Origin: Loripinus fragilis
Lineage: Eukaryota > Mollusca > Bivalvia > Lucinida > Lucinidae
Length of the DNA stretch: 64,000 nt
Assembly: GCA_964019695.1 (NCBI GenBank)
Contig: CAXHUL010000257.1
Location: 682,001 to 746,000, forward strand
Reading direction: 5' to 3'
Below the pieces are notes generated by a model. It was not told the DNA's origin, did no database searches, and saw nothing but the letters and a program-made list of their open reading frames with translations. The position numbers and the translations under genes are program-made. Every line of letters starts with the position of its first letter. Position 1 is the first letter of the stretch. Below are positions 1 to 9,814 of this stretch, in pieces.

Positions 1-129
1 CCACAGTAGCCGACCGGGCCTAAAACTTGCGCGGGTCACTTTCACGGACGGGCTCGAAACTGGTGCCAGAAGTTAGCCCCCGACCAGAGCTTCATTGTGA
101 GGCATTGCGTAAAATTTTCCGTCCCCCGA

Positions 130-165
130 GTGCCGAGCAATAGCCCCTGAAAGGGCTTTCGGCAC
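130..165 (+). other. Interrupted inverted repeat (hairpin) in each unit
   Basis: GTGCCGA (130-136) pairs with TCGGCAC (159-165), and inside it AGCCC (142-146) pairs with GGGCT (153-157) around a six-base loop. The two stems are separated by an asymmetric bulge of five bases on one side and one on the other. The stem is lost or weakened in several copies (A at 2615 in unit 4, GTGCCAAGC in units 29 and 72, GAGAGCC in units 74 and 79), so it is not strictly maintained. It is the strongest foldback in the unit. Confidence 0.7.
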
Positions 166-207
166 AATTTTCACGCCCTTATTTGAGCCACTTGTAGCCG
201 AAGGAAT

Positions 208-217
208 TTTGCGCAAA
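208..217. other. Perfect palindrome TTTGCGCAAA
   Basis: This 10-bp perfect palindrome is present in nearly all units. Unit 32 loses it by a C to A change (TTTGAGCAAA near 25567). A second perfect palindrome, TTCGCGAA, lies at 274-281. Such sites can bind dimeric proteins, but no known site is claimed. Confidence 0.75.
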
Positions 218-356
218 TGACTGAGAGGTGCTCCTGGGCACTGCTCATCACTTTGCAATAGGTTCCGGGGCTTTTCGCGAAGGTCGCGTTTTCTCAAACT
301 TTGATGGCATTAGTGGGTGGGGTGTGAAAACCTCCGAATGCATGGTTCTCAGCTCC

Positions 357-370
357 TGCTGTGGGCAGCA
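357..370 (+). other. Short hairpin just upstream of the CCAAT box
   Basis: TGCTG (357-361) and CAGCA (366-370) can pair around a TGGG loop. The hairpin ends three bases before the CCAAT motif. Unit 14 carries two adjacent changes here (AA at 10997-10998), one of which breaks the right arm. Confidence 0.6.
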
Positions 371-372
371 AG

Positions 373-406
373 CCAATTTTTTTTCCAAAATGTTGACCTA
401 TAAAAG
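373..406 (+). promoter_or_regulatory. CCAAT plus TATAAAA promoter-like module (in every unit)
   Basis: CCAAT at 373-377 lies about 20 bp upstream of CTATAAAAG at 398-406, separated by a T8 tract. This spacing and order resemble a core RNA polymerase II promoter, which would place a start near 425-435, just before the GC-alternating tract. The module recurs at the same unit position in all 78 full units. Small changes occur in unit 6 (an extra A in the A run), in units 26, 28 and 67 (TATAAAGG), and in unit 48, where both boxes are altered. No downstream coding frame with an ATG is seen, so any product would be non-coding. A TATA-like string can arise by chance, so function is inferred only. 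Confidence 0.4.
377..384 (+). repeat. T8 homopolymer tract
   Basis: Eight T residues stand between the CCAAT and TATA motifs. Units 4 (near 2831) and 11 (near 8557) have seven T, which is the whole cause of their 817-bp length and fits replication slippage. A run of this size could also stop RNA polymerase III on the plus strand, but no internal polymerase III promoter was recognised upstream. Confidence 0.8.
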
Positions 407-434
407 AGCTTACTCGGGTGTGAAAATTATTATT

Positions 435-446
435 GTGCGCGCGCGC
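435..446. other. Alternating purine-pyrimidine tract (possible Z-DNA)
   Basis: GTGCGCGCGCGC is a 12-bp strictly alternating run and could adopt Z-form under supercoiling. It lies about 30-40 bp downstream of the TATA motif. It is one of the more variable places in the unit: single changes occur in units 4, 8, 10, 17, 32, 54, 64, 65 and 77, nearly all CG to CA or TG. Confidence 0.65.
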
Positions 447-612
447 CCCGGACCGCAATTATGATATTTCCTGTTTTCCCATAGGGCCCAAGGCAAATGG
501 GGATAGCGGTTGTACGCGCTTTCTAAGGCTCTGATCGCTTTTAGATTTTGCACGCGGATAGGGCCAACAGAGGCGCAGGTATTGCCATGCGCACCCGCCC
601 GCAACAATGTTT

Positions 613-628
613 CGATACCGAGTTATCG
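613..628 (+). other. Hairpin CGATA/TATCG
   Basis: CGATA (613-617) pairs with TATCG (624-628) around a six-base loop. Units 2, 7 and 9 change CGATA to CAATA and unit 6 changes TATCG to TATCA, so the stem is not protected from mutation. Confidence 0.6.
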
Positions 629-692
629 GGGTGTGGAAGTCCGCCGCCCCAAAGCTTTACGCGCTTCCGTCTCGCGAACTACTATTTTCATC

Positions 693-708
693 ATGCCCAC
701 ACGGGCAT
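693..708 (+). other. Hairpin ATGCCC/GGGCAT
   Basis: A perfect six-base stem (693-698 with 703-708) encloses an ACAC tetraloop. Units 11 (T at 8881), 27 (A near 21968), 54 (GGCCAT near 44057) and 62 (T at 50599) carry stem mismatches. Confidence 0.65.
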
Positions 709-790
709 CAGTTTGTAGTACGGGAGGCCGTCTACAAATGGTGAAAATTTCAAAGCGTTCCGTCGGGAAATTAAAAAGTTATGAGCATTA

Positions 791-800
791 GAAGATCTTC
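791..800. other. Perfect palindrome GAAGATCTTC with BglII site
   Basis: This 10-bp palindrome sits 18 bp before the unit junction and contains AGATCT. I saw it intact in the units I checked, so BglII digestion should release 818-bp monomers. Confidence 0.8.
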
Positions 801-819
801 CCATTAGGCCCCATTAGGC
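800..819 (+). repeat. Tandem decamer duplication at the unit junction
   Basis: CCCATTAGGC occurs twice in direct succession (800-809 and 810-819), spanning the chosen unit boundary. Units 64 and 65 have a single copy, which makes both 808 bp. The duplication is the consensus state, so the single copy is most simply a slippage deletion. Confidence 0.9.
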
Positions 820-3800
820 CACAGTAGCCGACCGGGCCTAAAACTTGCGCGGGTCACTTTCACGGACGGGCTCGAAACTGGTGCCAGAAGTTAGCCCCCG
901 ACCAGAGCTTCATTGTGAGGCATTGCGTAAAATTTTCCGTCCCCCGAGTGCCGAGCAATAGCCCCTGAAAGGGCTTTCGGCACAATTTTCACGCCCTTAT
1001 TTGAGCCACTTGTAGCCGAAGGAATTTTGCGCAAATGACTGAGAGGTGCTCCTGGGCACTGCTCATCACTTTGCAATAGGTTCCGGGGCTTTTCGCGAAG
1101 GTCGCGTTTTCTCAAACTTTGATGGCATTAGTGGGTGGGGTGTGAAAACCTCCTAATGCATGGTTCTCAGCTCCTGCTGTGGGCAGCAAGCCAATTTTTT
1201 TTCCAAAATGTTGACCTATAAAAGAGCTTACTCGGGTGTGAAAATTATCATTGTGCGCGCGCGCCCCGGACCGCAATTATGATATTTCCTGTTTTCCCAT
1301 AGGGCCCAAGGCAATTGGGGATAGCGGTTGTACGCGCTTTCTAAGGCTCTGATCGCTTTTAGATTTTGCACGCGGATAGGGCCAACAGAGGCGCAGGTAT
1401 TGCCATGCGCACCCGCCCGCAACAATGTTTCAATACCGAGTTATCGGGGTGTGGAAGTCCGCCGCCCCGAAGCTTTACGCGCTTCCGTCTCGCGAACTAC
1501 TATTTTCATCATGCCCACACGGGCATCAGTTTGTAGTACGGGAGGCCGTCTACAAATGGTGAAAATTTCAAAGCGTTCCGTCGGGAAATTAAAAAGTTAT
1601 GAGCATTAGAAGATCTTCCCATTAGGCCCCATTAGGCCACAGTAGCCGACCGGGCCTAAAACTTGCGCGGGTCACTTTCACGGACGGGCTCGAAACTGGT
1701 GCCAGAAGTTAGCCCCCGACCAGAGCTTCATTGTGAGGCATTGCGTAAAATTTTACGTCCCCCGAGTGCCGAGCAATAGCCCCTGAAAGGGCTTTCGGCA
1801 CAATTTTCACGCCCTTATTTGAGCCACTTGTAGCCGAAGGAATTTTGCGCAAATGACTGAGAGGTGCTCCTGGGCACTGCTCATCACTTTGCAATAGGTT
1901 CCGGGGCTTTTCGCGAAGGTCGCGTTTTCTCAAACTTTGATGGCATTAGTGGGTGGGGTGTGAAAACCTCCGAATGCATGGTTCTCAGCTCCTGCTGTGG
2001 GCAGCAAGCCAATTTTTTTTCCAAAATGTTGACCTATAAAAGAGCTTACTCGGGTGTGAAAATTATCATTGTGCGCGCGCGCCCCGGACCGCAATTATGA
2101 TATTTCCTGTTTTCCCATAGGGCCCAAGGCAAATGGGGATAGCGGTTGTACGCGCTTTCTAAGGCTCTGATCGCTTTTAGATTTTGCACGCGGATAGGGC
2201 CAACAGAGGCGCAGGTATTGCCATGCGCACCCGCCCGCAACAATGTTTCGATACCGAGTTATCGGGGTGTGGAAGTCCGCCGCCCCGAAGCTTTACGCGC
2301 TTCCGTCTCGCGAACTACTATTTTCATCATGCCCACACGGGCATCAGTTTGTAGTACGGGAGGCCGTCTACAAATGGTGAAAATTTCAAAGCGTTCCGTC
2401 GGAAAATTAAAAAGTTATGAGCATTAGAAGATCTTCCCATTAGGCCCCATTAGGCCACAGTAGCCGACCGGGCCTAAAACTTGCGCGGGTCACTTTCACG
2501 GACGGGCTCGAAACTGGTGCCAGAAGTTAGCCCCCGACCAGAGCTTCATTGTGAGGCATTGCGTAAAATTTTCCGTCCCCCGAGTGCCGAGCAATAGCCC
2601 CTGAAAGGGCTTTCAGCACAATTTTCACGCCCTTATTTGAGCCACTTGTAGCCGAAGGAATTTTGCGCAAATGACTGAGAGGTGCTCCTGGGCACTGCTC
2701 ATCACTTTGCAATAGGTTCCGGGGCTTTTCGCGAAGGTCGCGTTTTCTCAAACTTTGATGGCATTAGTGGGTGGGGTGTGAAAACCTCCGAATGCATGGT
2801 TCTCAGCTCCTGCTGTGGGCAGCAAGCCAATTTTTTTCCAAAATGTTGACCTATAAAAGAGCTTACTCGGGTGTGAAAATTATCATTGTGCGCGCGCGTC
2901 CCGGACCGCAATTATGATATTTCCTGTTTTCCCATAGGGCCCAAGGCAAATGGGGATAGCGGTTGTACGCGCTTTCTAAGGCTCTGATCGCTTTTAGATT
3001 TTGCACGCGGATAGGGCCAACAGAGGCGCAGGTATTGCCATGCGCACCCGCCCGCAACAATGTTTCGATACCGAGTTATCGGGGTGTGGAAGTCCGCCGC
3101 CCCGAAGCTTTACGCGCTTCCGTCTCGCGAACTACTATTTTCATCATGCCCACACGGGCATCAGTTTGTAGTACGGGAGGCCGTCTACAAATGGTGAAAA
3201 TTTCAAAGCGTTCCGTCGGGAAATTAAAAAGTTATGAGCATTAGAAGATCTTCCCATTAGGCCCCATTAGGCCACAGTAGCCGACCGGGCCTAAAACTTG
3301 CGCGGGTCACTTTCACGGACGGGCTCGAAACTGGTGCCAGAAGTTAGCCCCCGACCAGAGCTTCATTGTGAGGCATTGCGTAAAATTTTCCGTCCCCCGA
3401 GTGCCGAGCAATAGCCCCTGAAAGGGCTTTCGGCACAATTTTCACGCCCTTATTTGAGCCACTTGTAGCCGAAGGAATTTTGCGCAAATGACTGAGAGGT
3501 GCTCCTGGGCACTGCTCATCACTTTGCAATAGGTTCCGGGGCTTTTCGCGAAGGTCGCGTTTTCTCAAACTTTGATGGCATTAGTGGGTGGGGTGTGAAA
3601 ACCTCTGAATGCATGGTTCTCAGCTCCTGCTGTGGGCAGCAAGCCAATTTTTTTTCCAAAATGTTGACCTATAAAAGAGCTTACTCGGGTGTGAAAATTA
3701 TCATTGTGCGCGCGCGCCCCGGACCGCAATTATGATATTTCCTGTTTTCCCATAGGGCCCAAGGCAAATGGGGATAGCGGTTGTACGCGCTTTCTAAGGC

Positions 3801-4907
3801 TCTGATCGCTTTTAGATTTTGCACGCGGATAGGGCCAACAGAGGCGCAGGTATTGCCATGCGCACCCGCCCGCAACAATGTTTCGATACAGAGTTATCGG
3901 GGTGTGGAAGTCCGCCGCCCCGAAGCTTTACGCGCTTCCGTCTCGCGAACTACTATTTTCATCATGCCCACACGGGCATCAGTTTGTAGTACGGGAGGCC
4001 GTCTACAAATGGTGAAAATTTCAAAGCGTTCCGTCGGGAAATTAAAAAGTTATGAGCATTAGAAGATCTTCCCATTAGGCCCCATTAGGCCACAGTAGCC
4101 GACCGGGCCTAAAACTTGCGCGGGTCACTTTCACGGACGGGCTCGAAACTGGTGCCAGAAGTTAGCCCCCGACCAGAGCTTCATTGTGAGGAATTGCGTA
4201 AAATTTTCCGTCCCCCGAGTGCCGAGCAATAGCCCCTGAAAGGGCTTTCGGCACAATTTTCACGCCCTTATTTGAGCCACTTGTAGCCGAAGGAATTTTG
4301 CGCAAATGACTGAGAGGTGCTCCTGGGCACTGCTCATCACTTTGCAATAGGTTCCGGGGCTTTTCGCGAAGGTCGCGTTTTCTCAAACTTTGATGGCATT
4401 AGTGGGTGGGGTGTGAAAACCTCCGAATGCATGGTTCTCAGCTCCTGCTGTGGGCAGCAAGCCAATTTTTTTTCCAAAATGTTGACCTATAAAAAAGCTT
4501 ACTCGGGTGTGAAAATTATCATTGTGCGCGCGCGCCCCGGACCGCAATTATGATATTTCCTGTTTTCCCATAGGGCCCAAGGCAATTGGGGATAGCGGTT
4601 GTACGCGCTTTCTAAGGCTCTGATCGCTTTTAGATTTTGCACGCGGATAGGGCCAACAGAGGCGCAGGTATTGCCATGCGCACCCGCCCGCAACAATGTT
4701 TCGATACCGAGTTATCAGGGTGTGGAAGTCCGCCGCCCCGAAGCTTTACGCGCTTCCGTCTCGCGAACTACTATTTTCATCATGCCCACACGGGCATCAG
4801 TTTGTAGTACGGGAGGCCGTCTACAAATGGTGAAAATTTCAAAGCGTTCCGTCGGGAAATTAAAAAGTTATGAGCATTAGAAGATCTTCCCATTAGGCCC
4901 CATTAGG

Positions 4908-7900
4908 CCACAGTAGCCGACCGGGCCTAAAACTTGCGCGGGTCACTTTCACGGACGGGCTCGAAACTGGTGCCAGAAGTTAGCCCCCGACCAGAGCTTC
5001 ATTGTGAGGCATTGCGTAAAATTTTCCGTCCCCCGAGTGCCGAGCAATAGCCCCTGAAAGGGCTTTCGGCACAATTTTCACGCCCTTATTTGAGACACTT
5101 GTAGCCGAAGGAATTTTGCGCAAATGACTGAGAGGTGCTCCTGGGCACTGCTCATCACTTTGCAATAGGTTCCGGTGCTTTTCGCGAAGGTCGCGTTTTT
5201 TCAAACTTTGATGGCATTAGTGGGTGGGGTGTGAAAACCTCCGAATGCATGGTTCTCAGCTCCTGCTGTGGGCAGCAAGCCAATTTTTTTTCCAAAATGT
5301 TGACCTATAAAAGAGCTTACTCGGGTGTGAAAATTATCATTTTGCGCGCGCGCCCCGGACCGCAATTATGATATTTCCTGTTTTCCCATAGGGCCCAAGG
5401 CAAATGGGGATAGCGGTTGTACGCGCTTTCTAAGGCTCTGATCGCTTTTAGATTTTGCACGCGGATAGGGCCAACAGAGGCGCAGGTATTGCCATGCGCA
5501 CCCGCCTGCAACAATGTTTCAATACCGAGTTATCGGGGTGTGGAAGTCCGCCGCCCCGAAGCTTTACGCGCTTCCATCTCGCGAAATACTATTTTCAACA
5601 GGCCCACACGGGCATCAGTTTGTAGTACGGGAGGCCGTCTACAAATGGTGAAAATTTCAAAGCGTTCCGTCGGGAAATTAAAAAGTTATGAGCATTAGAA
5701 GATCTTCCCATTAGGCCCCATTAGGCCACAGTAGCCGACCGGGCCTAAAACTTGCGCGGGTCACTTTCACGGACGGGCTCGAAACTGGTGCCAGAAGTTA
5801 GCCCCCGACCAGAGCTTCATTGTGAGGCATTGCGTAAAATTTTCCGTCCCCCGAGTGCCGAGCAATAGCCCCTGAAAGGGCTTTCGGCACAATTTTCACG
5901 CCCTTATTTGAGCCACTTGTAGCCGAAGGAATTTTGCGCAAATGACTGAGAGGTGCTCCTGGGCACTGCTCATCACTTTGCAATAGGTTCCGGGGCTTTT
6001 CGCGAAGGTCGCGTTTTCTCAAACTTTGATGGCATTAGTGGGTGGGGTGTGAAAACCTCCGAATGCATGGTTCTCAGCTCCTGCTGTGGGCAGCAAGCCA
6101 ATTTTTTTTCCAAAATGTTGACCTATAAAAGAGCTTACTCGGGTGTGAAAATTATCATTGTGCGCACGTGCCCCGGACCGCAATTATGATATTTCCTGTT
6201 TTCCCATAGGGCCCAAGGCAATTGGGGATAGCGGTTGTACGCGCTTTCTAAGGCTCTGATCGCTTTTAGATTTTGCACGCGGATAGGGCCAACAGAGGCG
6301 CAGGTATTGCCATGCGCACCCGCCCGCAACAATGTTTCGATACCGAGTTATCGGGGTGTGGAAGTCCGCCGCCCCGAAGATTTACGCGCTTCCGTCTCGC
6401 GAACTACTATTTTCATCATGCCCACACGGGCATCAGTTTGTAGTACGGGAGGCCGTCTACAAATGGTGAAAATTTCAAAGCGTTCCGTCGGGAAATTAAA
6501 AAGTTATGAGCATTAGAAGATCTTCCCATTAGGCCCCATTAGGCCACAGTAGCCGACCGGGCCTAAAACTTGCGCGGGTCACTTTCACGGACGGGCTCGA
6601 AACTGGTGCCAGAAGTTAGCCCCCGACCAGAGCTTCATTGTGAGGCATTGCGTAAAATTTTCCGTCCCCCGAGTGCCGAGCAATAGCCCCTGAAAGGGCT
6701 TTCGGCACAATTTTCACGCCCTTATTTGAGCCACTTGTAGCCGAAGGAATTTTGCGCAAATGACTGAGAGGTGCTCCTGGGCACTGCTCATCACTTTGCA
6801 ATAGGTTCCGGGGCTTTTCGCGAAGGTCGCGTTTTCTCAAACTTTGATGGCATTAGTGGGTGGGGTGTGAAAACCTCCGAATGCATGGTTCTCAGCTCCT
6901 GCTGTGGGCAGCAAGCCAATTTTTTTTCCAAAATGTTGACCTATAAAAGAGCTTACTCGGGTGTGAAAATTATCATTGTGCGCGCGCGCCCCGGACCGCA
7001 ATTATGATATTTCCTGTTTTCCCATAGGGCCCAAGGCAAATGGGGATAGCGGTTGTACGCGCTTTCTAAGGCTCTGATCGCTTTTAGATTTTGCACGCGG
7101 ATAGGGCCAACAGAGGCGCAGGTATTGCCATGCGCACCCGCCTGCAACAATGTTTCAATACCGAGTTATCGGGGTGTGGAAGTCCGCCGCCCCGAAGCTT
7201 TACGCGCTTCCATCTCGCGAAATACTATTTTCAACAGGCCCACACGGGCATCAGTTTGTAGTACGGGAGGCCGTCTACAAATGGTGAAAATTTCAAAGCG
7301 TTCCGTCGGGAAATTAAAAAGTTATGAGCATTAGAAGATCTTCCCATTAGGCCCCATTAGGCCACAGTAGCCGACCGGGCCTAAAACTTGCGCGGGTCAC
7401 TTTCACGGACGGGCTCGAAACTGGTGCCAGAAGTTAGCCCCCGACCAGAGCTTCATTGTGAGGCATTGCGTAAAATTTTCCGTCCCCTGAGTGCCGAGCA
7501 ATAGCCCCTGAAAGGGCTTTCGGCACAATTTTCACGCCCTTATTTGAGCCACTTGTAGCCGAAGGAATTTTGCGCAAATGACTGAGAGGTGCTCCTGGGC
7601 ACTGCTCATCACTTTGCAATAGGTTCCGGGGCTTTTCGCGAAGGTCGCGTTTTCTCAAACTTTGATGGCATTAGTGGGTGGGGTGTGAAAACCTCCGAAT
7701 GCATGGTTCTCAGCTCCTGCTGTGGGCAGCAAGCCAATTTTTTTTCCAAAATGTTGACCTATAAAAGAGCTTACTCGGGTGTGAAAATTATCATTGTGCG
7801 CACGCGCCCCGGACCGCAATTATGATATTTCCTGTTTTCCCATAGGGCCCAAGGCAATTGGGGATAGCGGTTGTACGCGCTTTCTAAGGCTCTGATCGCT

Positions 7901-8179
7901 TTTAGATTTTGCACGCGGATAGGGCCAACAGAGGCGCAGGTATTGCCATGCGCACCCGCCCGCAACAATGTTTCGATACCGAGTTATCGGGGTGTGGAAG
8001 TCCGCCGCCCCGAAGATTTACGCGCTTCCGTCTCGCGAACTACTATTTTCATCATGCCCACACGGGCATCAGTTTGTAGTACGGGAGGCCGTCTACAAAT
8101 GGTGAAAATTTCAAAGCGTTCCGTCGGGAAATTAAAAAGTTATGAGCATTAGAAGATCTTCCCATTAGGCCCCATTAGG
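4908..8179 (+). repeat. Duplicated dimer, units 7-8 copied as 9-10
   Basis: Units 7 and 9 share a cluster in their 3' parts: CGCCTGCAAC, CAATACC, CCATCTCGCGAAAT and CAACAGGCCC (near 5505-5603 and 7141-7239). Units 8 and 10 then share CGCAC in the GC tract and CGAAGATTT (near 6378 and 8014). The offset is exactly 1636 bp, two units. The 5' half of unit 7 has private changes (A near 5095, T near 5176, TTTTTT near 5198, T near 5342) that unit 9 lacks, so the copied tract starts between about 5342 and 5505 and unit 9 is a mosaic. Confidence 0.9.
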
Positions 8180-9814
8180 CCACAGTAGCCGACCGGGCCT
8201 AAAACTTGCGCGGGTCACTTTCAAGGACGGGCTCGAAACTGGTGCCAGAAGTTAGCCCCCGACCAGAGCTTCATTGTGAGGCATTGCGTAAAATTTTCCG
8301 TCCCCCGAGTGCCGAGCAATAGCCCCTGAAAGGGCTTTCGGCACAATTTTCACGCCCTTATTTGAGCCACTTGTAGCCGAAGGAATTTTGCGCAAATGAC
8401 TGAGAGGTGCTCCTGGGCACTGCTCATCACTTTGCAATAGGTTCCGGGGCTTTTCGCGAAGGTCGCGTTTTCTCAAACTTTGATGGCATTAGTGGGTGGG
8501 GTGTGAAAACCTCCGAATGCATGGTTCTCAGCTCCTGCTGTGGGCAGCAAGCCAATTTTTTTCCAAAATGTTGACCTATAAAAGAGCTTACTCGGGTGTG
8601 AAAATTATCATTGTGCGCGCGCGCCCCGGACCGCAATTATGATATTTCCTGTTTTCCCATAGGGCCCAAGGCAAATGGGGATAGCGGTTGTACGCGCTTT
8701 CTAAGGCTCTGATCGCTTTTAGATTTTGCACGCGGATAGGGCCAACAGAGGCGCAGGTATTGCCATGCGCACCCGCCCGCAACAATGTTTCGATACCGAG
8801 TTATCGGGGTGTGGAAGTCCGCCGCCCCGAAGCTTTACGCGCTTCCGTCTCGCGAACTACTATTTTCATCATGCCCACACTGGCATCAGTTTGTAGTACG
8901 GGAGGCCGTCTACAAATGGTGAAAATTTCAAAGCGTTCCGTCGGGAAATTAAAAAGTTATGAGCATTAGAAGATCTTCCCATTAGGCCCCATTAGGCCAC
9001 AGTAGCCGACCGGGCCTAAAACTTGCGCGGGTCACTTTCACGGACGGGCTCGAAACTGGTGCCAGAAGTTAGCCCCCGACCAGAGCTTCATTGTGAGGCA
9101 TTGCGTAAAATTTTCCGTCCCCCGAGTGCCGAGCAATAGCCCCTGAAAGGGCTTTCGGCACAATTTTCACGCCCTTATTTGAGCCACTTGTAGCCGAAGG
9201 AATTTTGCGCAAATGACTGAGAGGTGCTCCTGGGCACTGCTCATCACTTTGCAATAGGTTCCGGGGCTTTTCGCAAAGGTCGCGTTTTCTCAAACTTTGA
9301 TGGCATTAGTGGGTGGGGTGTGAAAACCTCCGAATGCATGGTTCTCAGCTCCTGCTGTAGGCAGCAAGCCAATTTTTTTTCCAAAATGTTGACCTATAAA
9401 AGAGCTTACTCGGGTGTGAAAATTATCATTGTGCGCGCGCGCCCCGGACCGCAATTATGATATTTCCTGTTTTCCCATAGGGCCCAAGGCAAATGGGGAT
9501 AGCGGTTGTACGCGCTTTCTAAGGCTCTGATCGCTTTTAGATTTTGCACGCGGATAGGGCCAACAGAGGCGCAGGTATTGCCATGCGCACCCGCCCGCAA
9601 CAATGTTTCGATACCGAGTTATCGGGGTGTGGAAGTCCGCCGCCCCGAAGCTTTACGCGCTTCCGTCTCGCGAAATACTATTTTCATCATGCCCACACGG
9701 GCATCAGTTTGTAGTATGGGAGGCCGCCTACAAATGGTGAAAATTTCAAAGCGTTCCGTCGGGAAATTAAAAAGTTATGAGCATTAGAAGATCTTCCCAT
9801 TAGGCCCCATTAGG
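8180..9814 (+). repeat. Satellite block, units 11-12
   Basis: Unit 11 (8180-8996) is 817 bp with seven T in the homopolymer, like unit 4, and carries T at 8881 in the ATGCCC/GGGCAT stem. Unit 12 (8997-9814) has TTCGCAAAGG, TGTAGGCAG, GCGAAATACT, AGTATGGG and GGCCGCCTA variants between about 9274 and 9728. Both are subtype A. Confidence 0.9.

Larger units (their letters stand above)
1..818 (+). repeat. Unit 1, representative satellite monomer
   Basis: This copy gives the landmark map used for all others. In order: a 7+5 bp interrupted hairpin (130-165), palindrome TTTGCGCAAA (208-217), palindrome TTCGCGAA (274-281), hairpin TGCTG/CAGCA (357-370), CCAAT box (373-377), T8 tract (377-384), TATA motif (398-406), alternating GC tract (435-446), the A/T subtype site (497), hairpin CGATA/TATCG (613-628), a HindIII site (AAGCTT, 652-657), hairpin ATGCCC/GGGCAT (693-708), a 10-bp palindrome with a BglII site (791-800) and a duplicated decamer spanning the junction with unit 2 (800-819). 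It is subtype A at 497. Differences from the consensus include T at 431 and A at 651. I saw no internal half-length periodicity beyond short repeated motifs. Confidence 0.95.
1..4907 (+). repeat. Satellite block, units 1-6
   Basis: Subtypes at unit position 497 are A,T,A,A,A,T. Unit 4 (2455-3271) is 817 bp through loss of one T in the T8 tract, and it also has A at 2615 and T at 2899. Unit 2 has CCTCCTAATG (T at 1154) and CAATA (A at 1432). Unit 5 has a C to T change at 3606 and A at 3890. Unit 6 has A at 4192 and A at 4717. T at 1154 and T at 431 (unit 1) reappear together in unit 74, at the other end of the window. Confidence 0.9.

Noticed and set aside
50..72. GGCTCGAAACTGG as a polymerase III B box or tRNA T-arm
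   Set aside because: The flanks cannot form the T-stem on either strand and no matching A box or cloverleaf was found, so neither a tRNA nor a tRNA-derived SINE head is supported.
61..72. TGGTGCCAGAAG as a retrotransposon primer-binding site
   Set aside because: Only 8 of 12 bases agree with the usual initiator-Met primer site, and no LTR end in CA precedes it.
73..297. A 74-codon minus-strand frame in most units
   Set aside because: It begins at TTG on the minus strand, overlaps the plus-strand frame, and is shifted by one-base deletions in units 19, 73 and 78 without consequence for the array.
228..464. A 78-codon plus-strand frame in most units
   Set aside because: It begins at GTG, has no recognisable domain, and the promoter-like module lies inside it. 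No sign of coding constraint was seen.
410..607. A 65-codon minus-strand frame
   Set aside because: TTG start, antisense to other chance frames, and no known motif. Its His/Gln difference is only the A/T change at unit position 497.
510..791. A 93-codon plus-strand open frame recurring in almost every unit
   Set aside because: It starts at TTG, not ATG, resembles no protein I know, overlaps a minus-strand frame of 65 codons, is interrupted by TAG in unit 21, and its copies carry many non-conservative changes. Low divergence alone explains why it stays open.
1..818. CENP-B box
   Set aside because: I looked for TTCGnnnnAnnCGGG and its complement in the consensus and found none.
1..818. 5S rRNA, snRNA, 7SL or spliced-leader gene repeat
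   Set aside because: None of the conserved core sequences of these RNAs was recognised on either strand.
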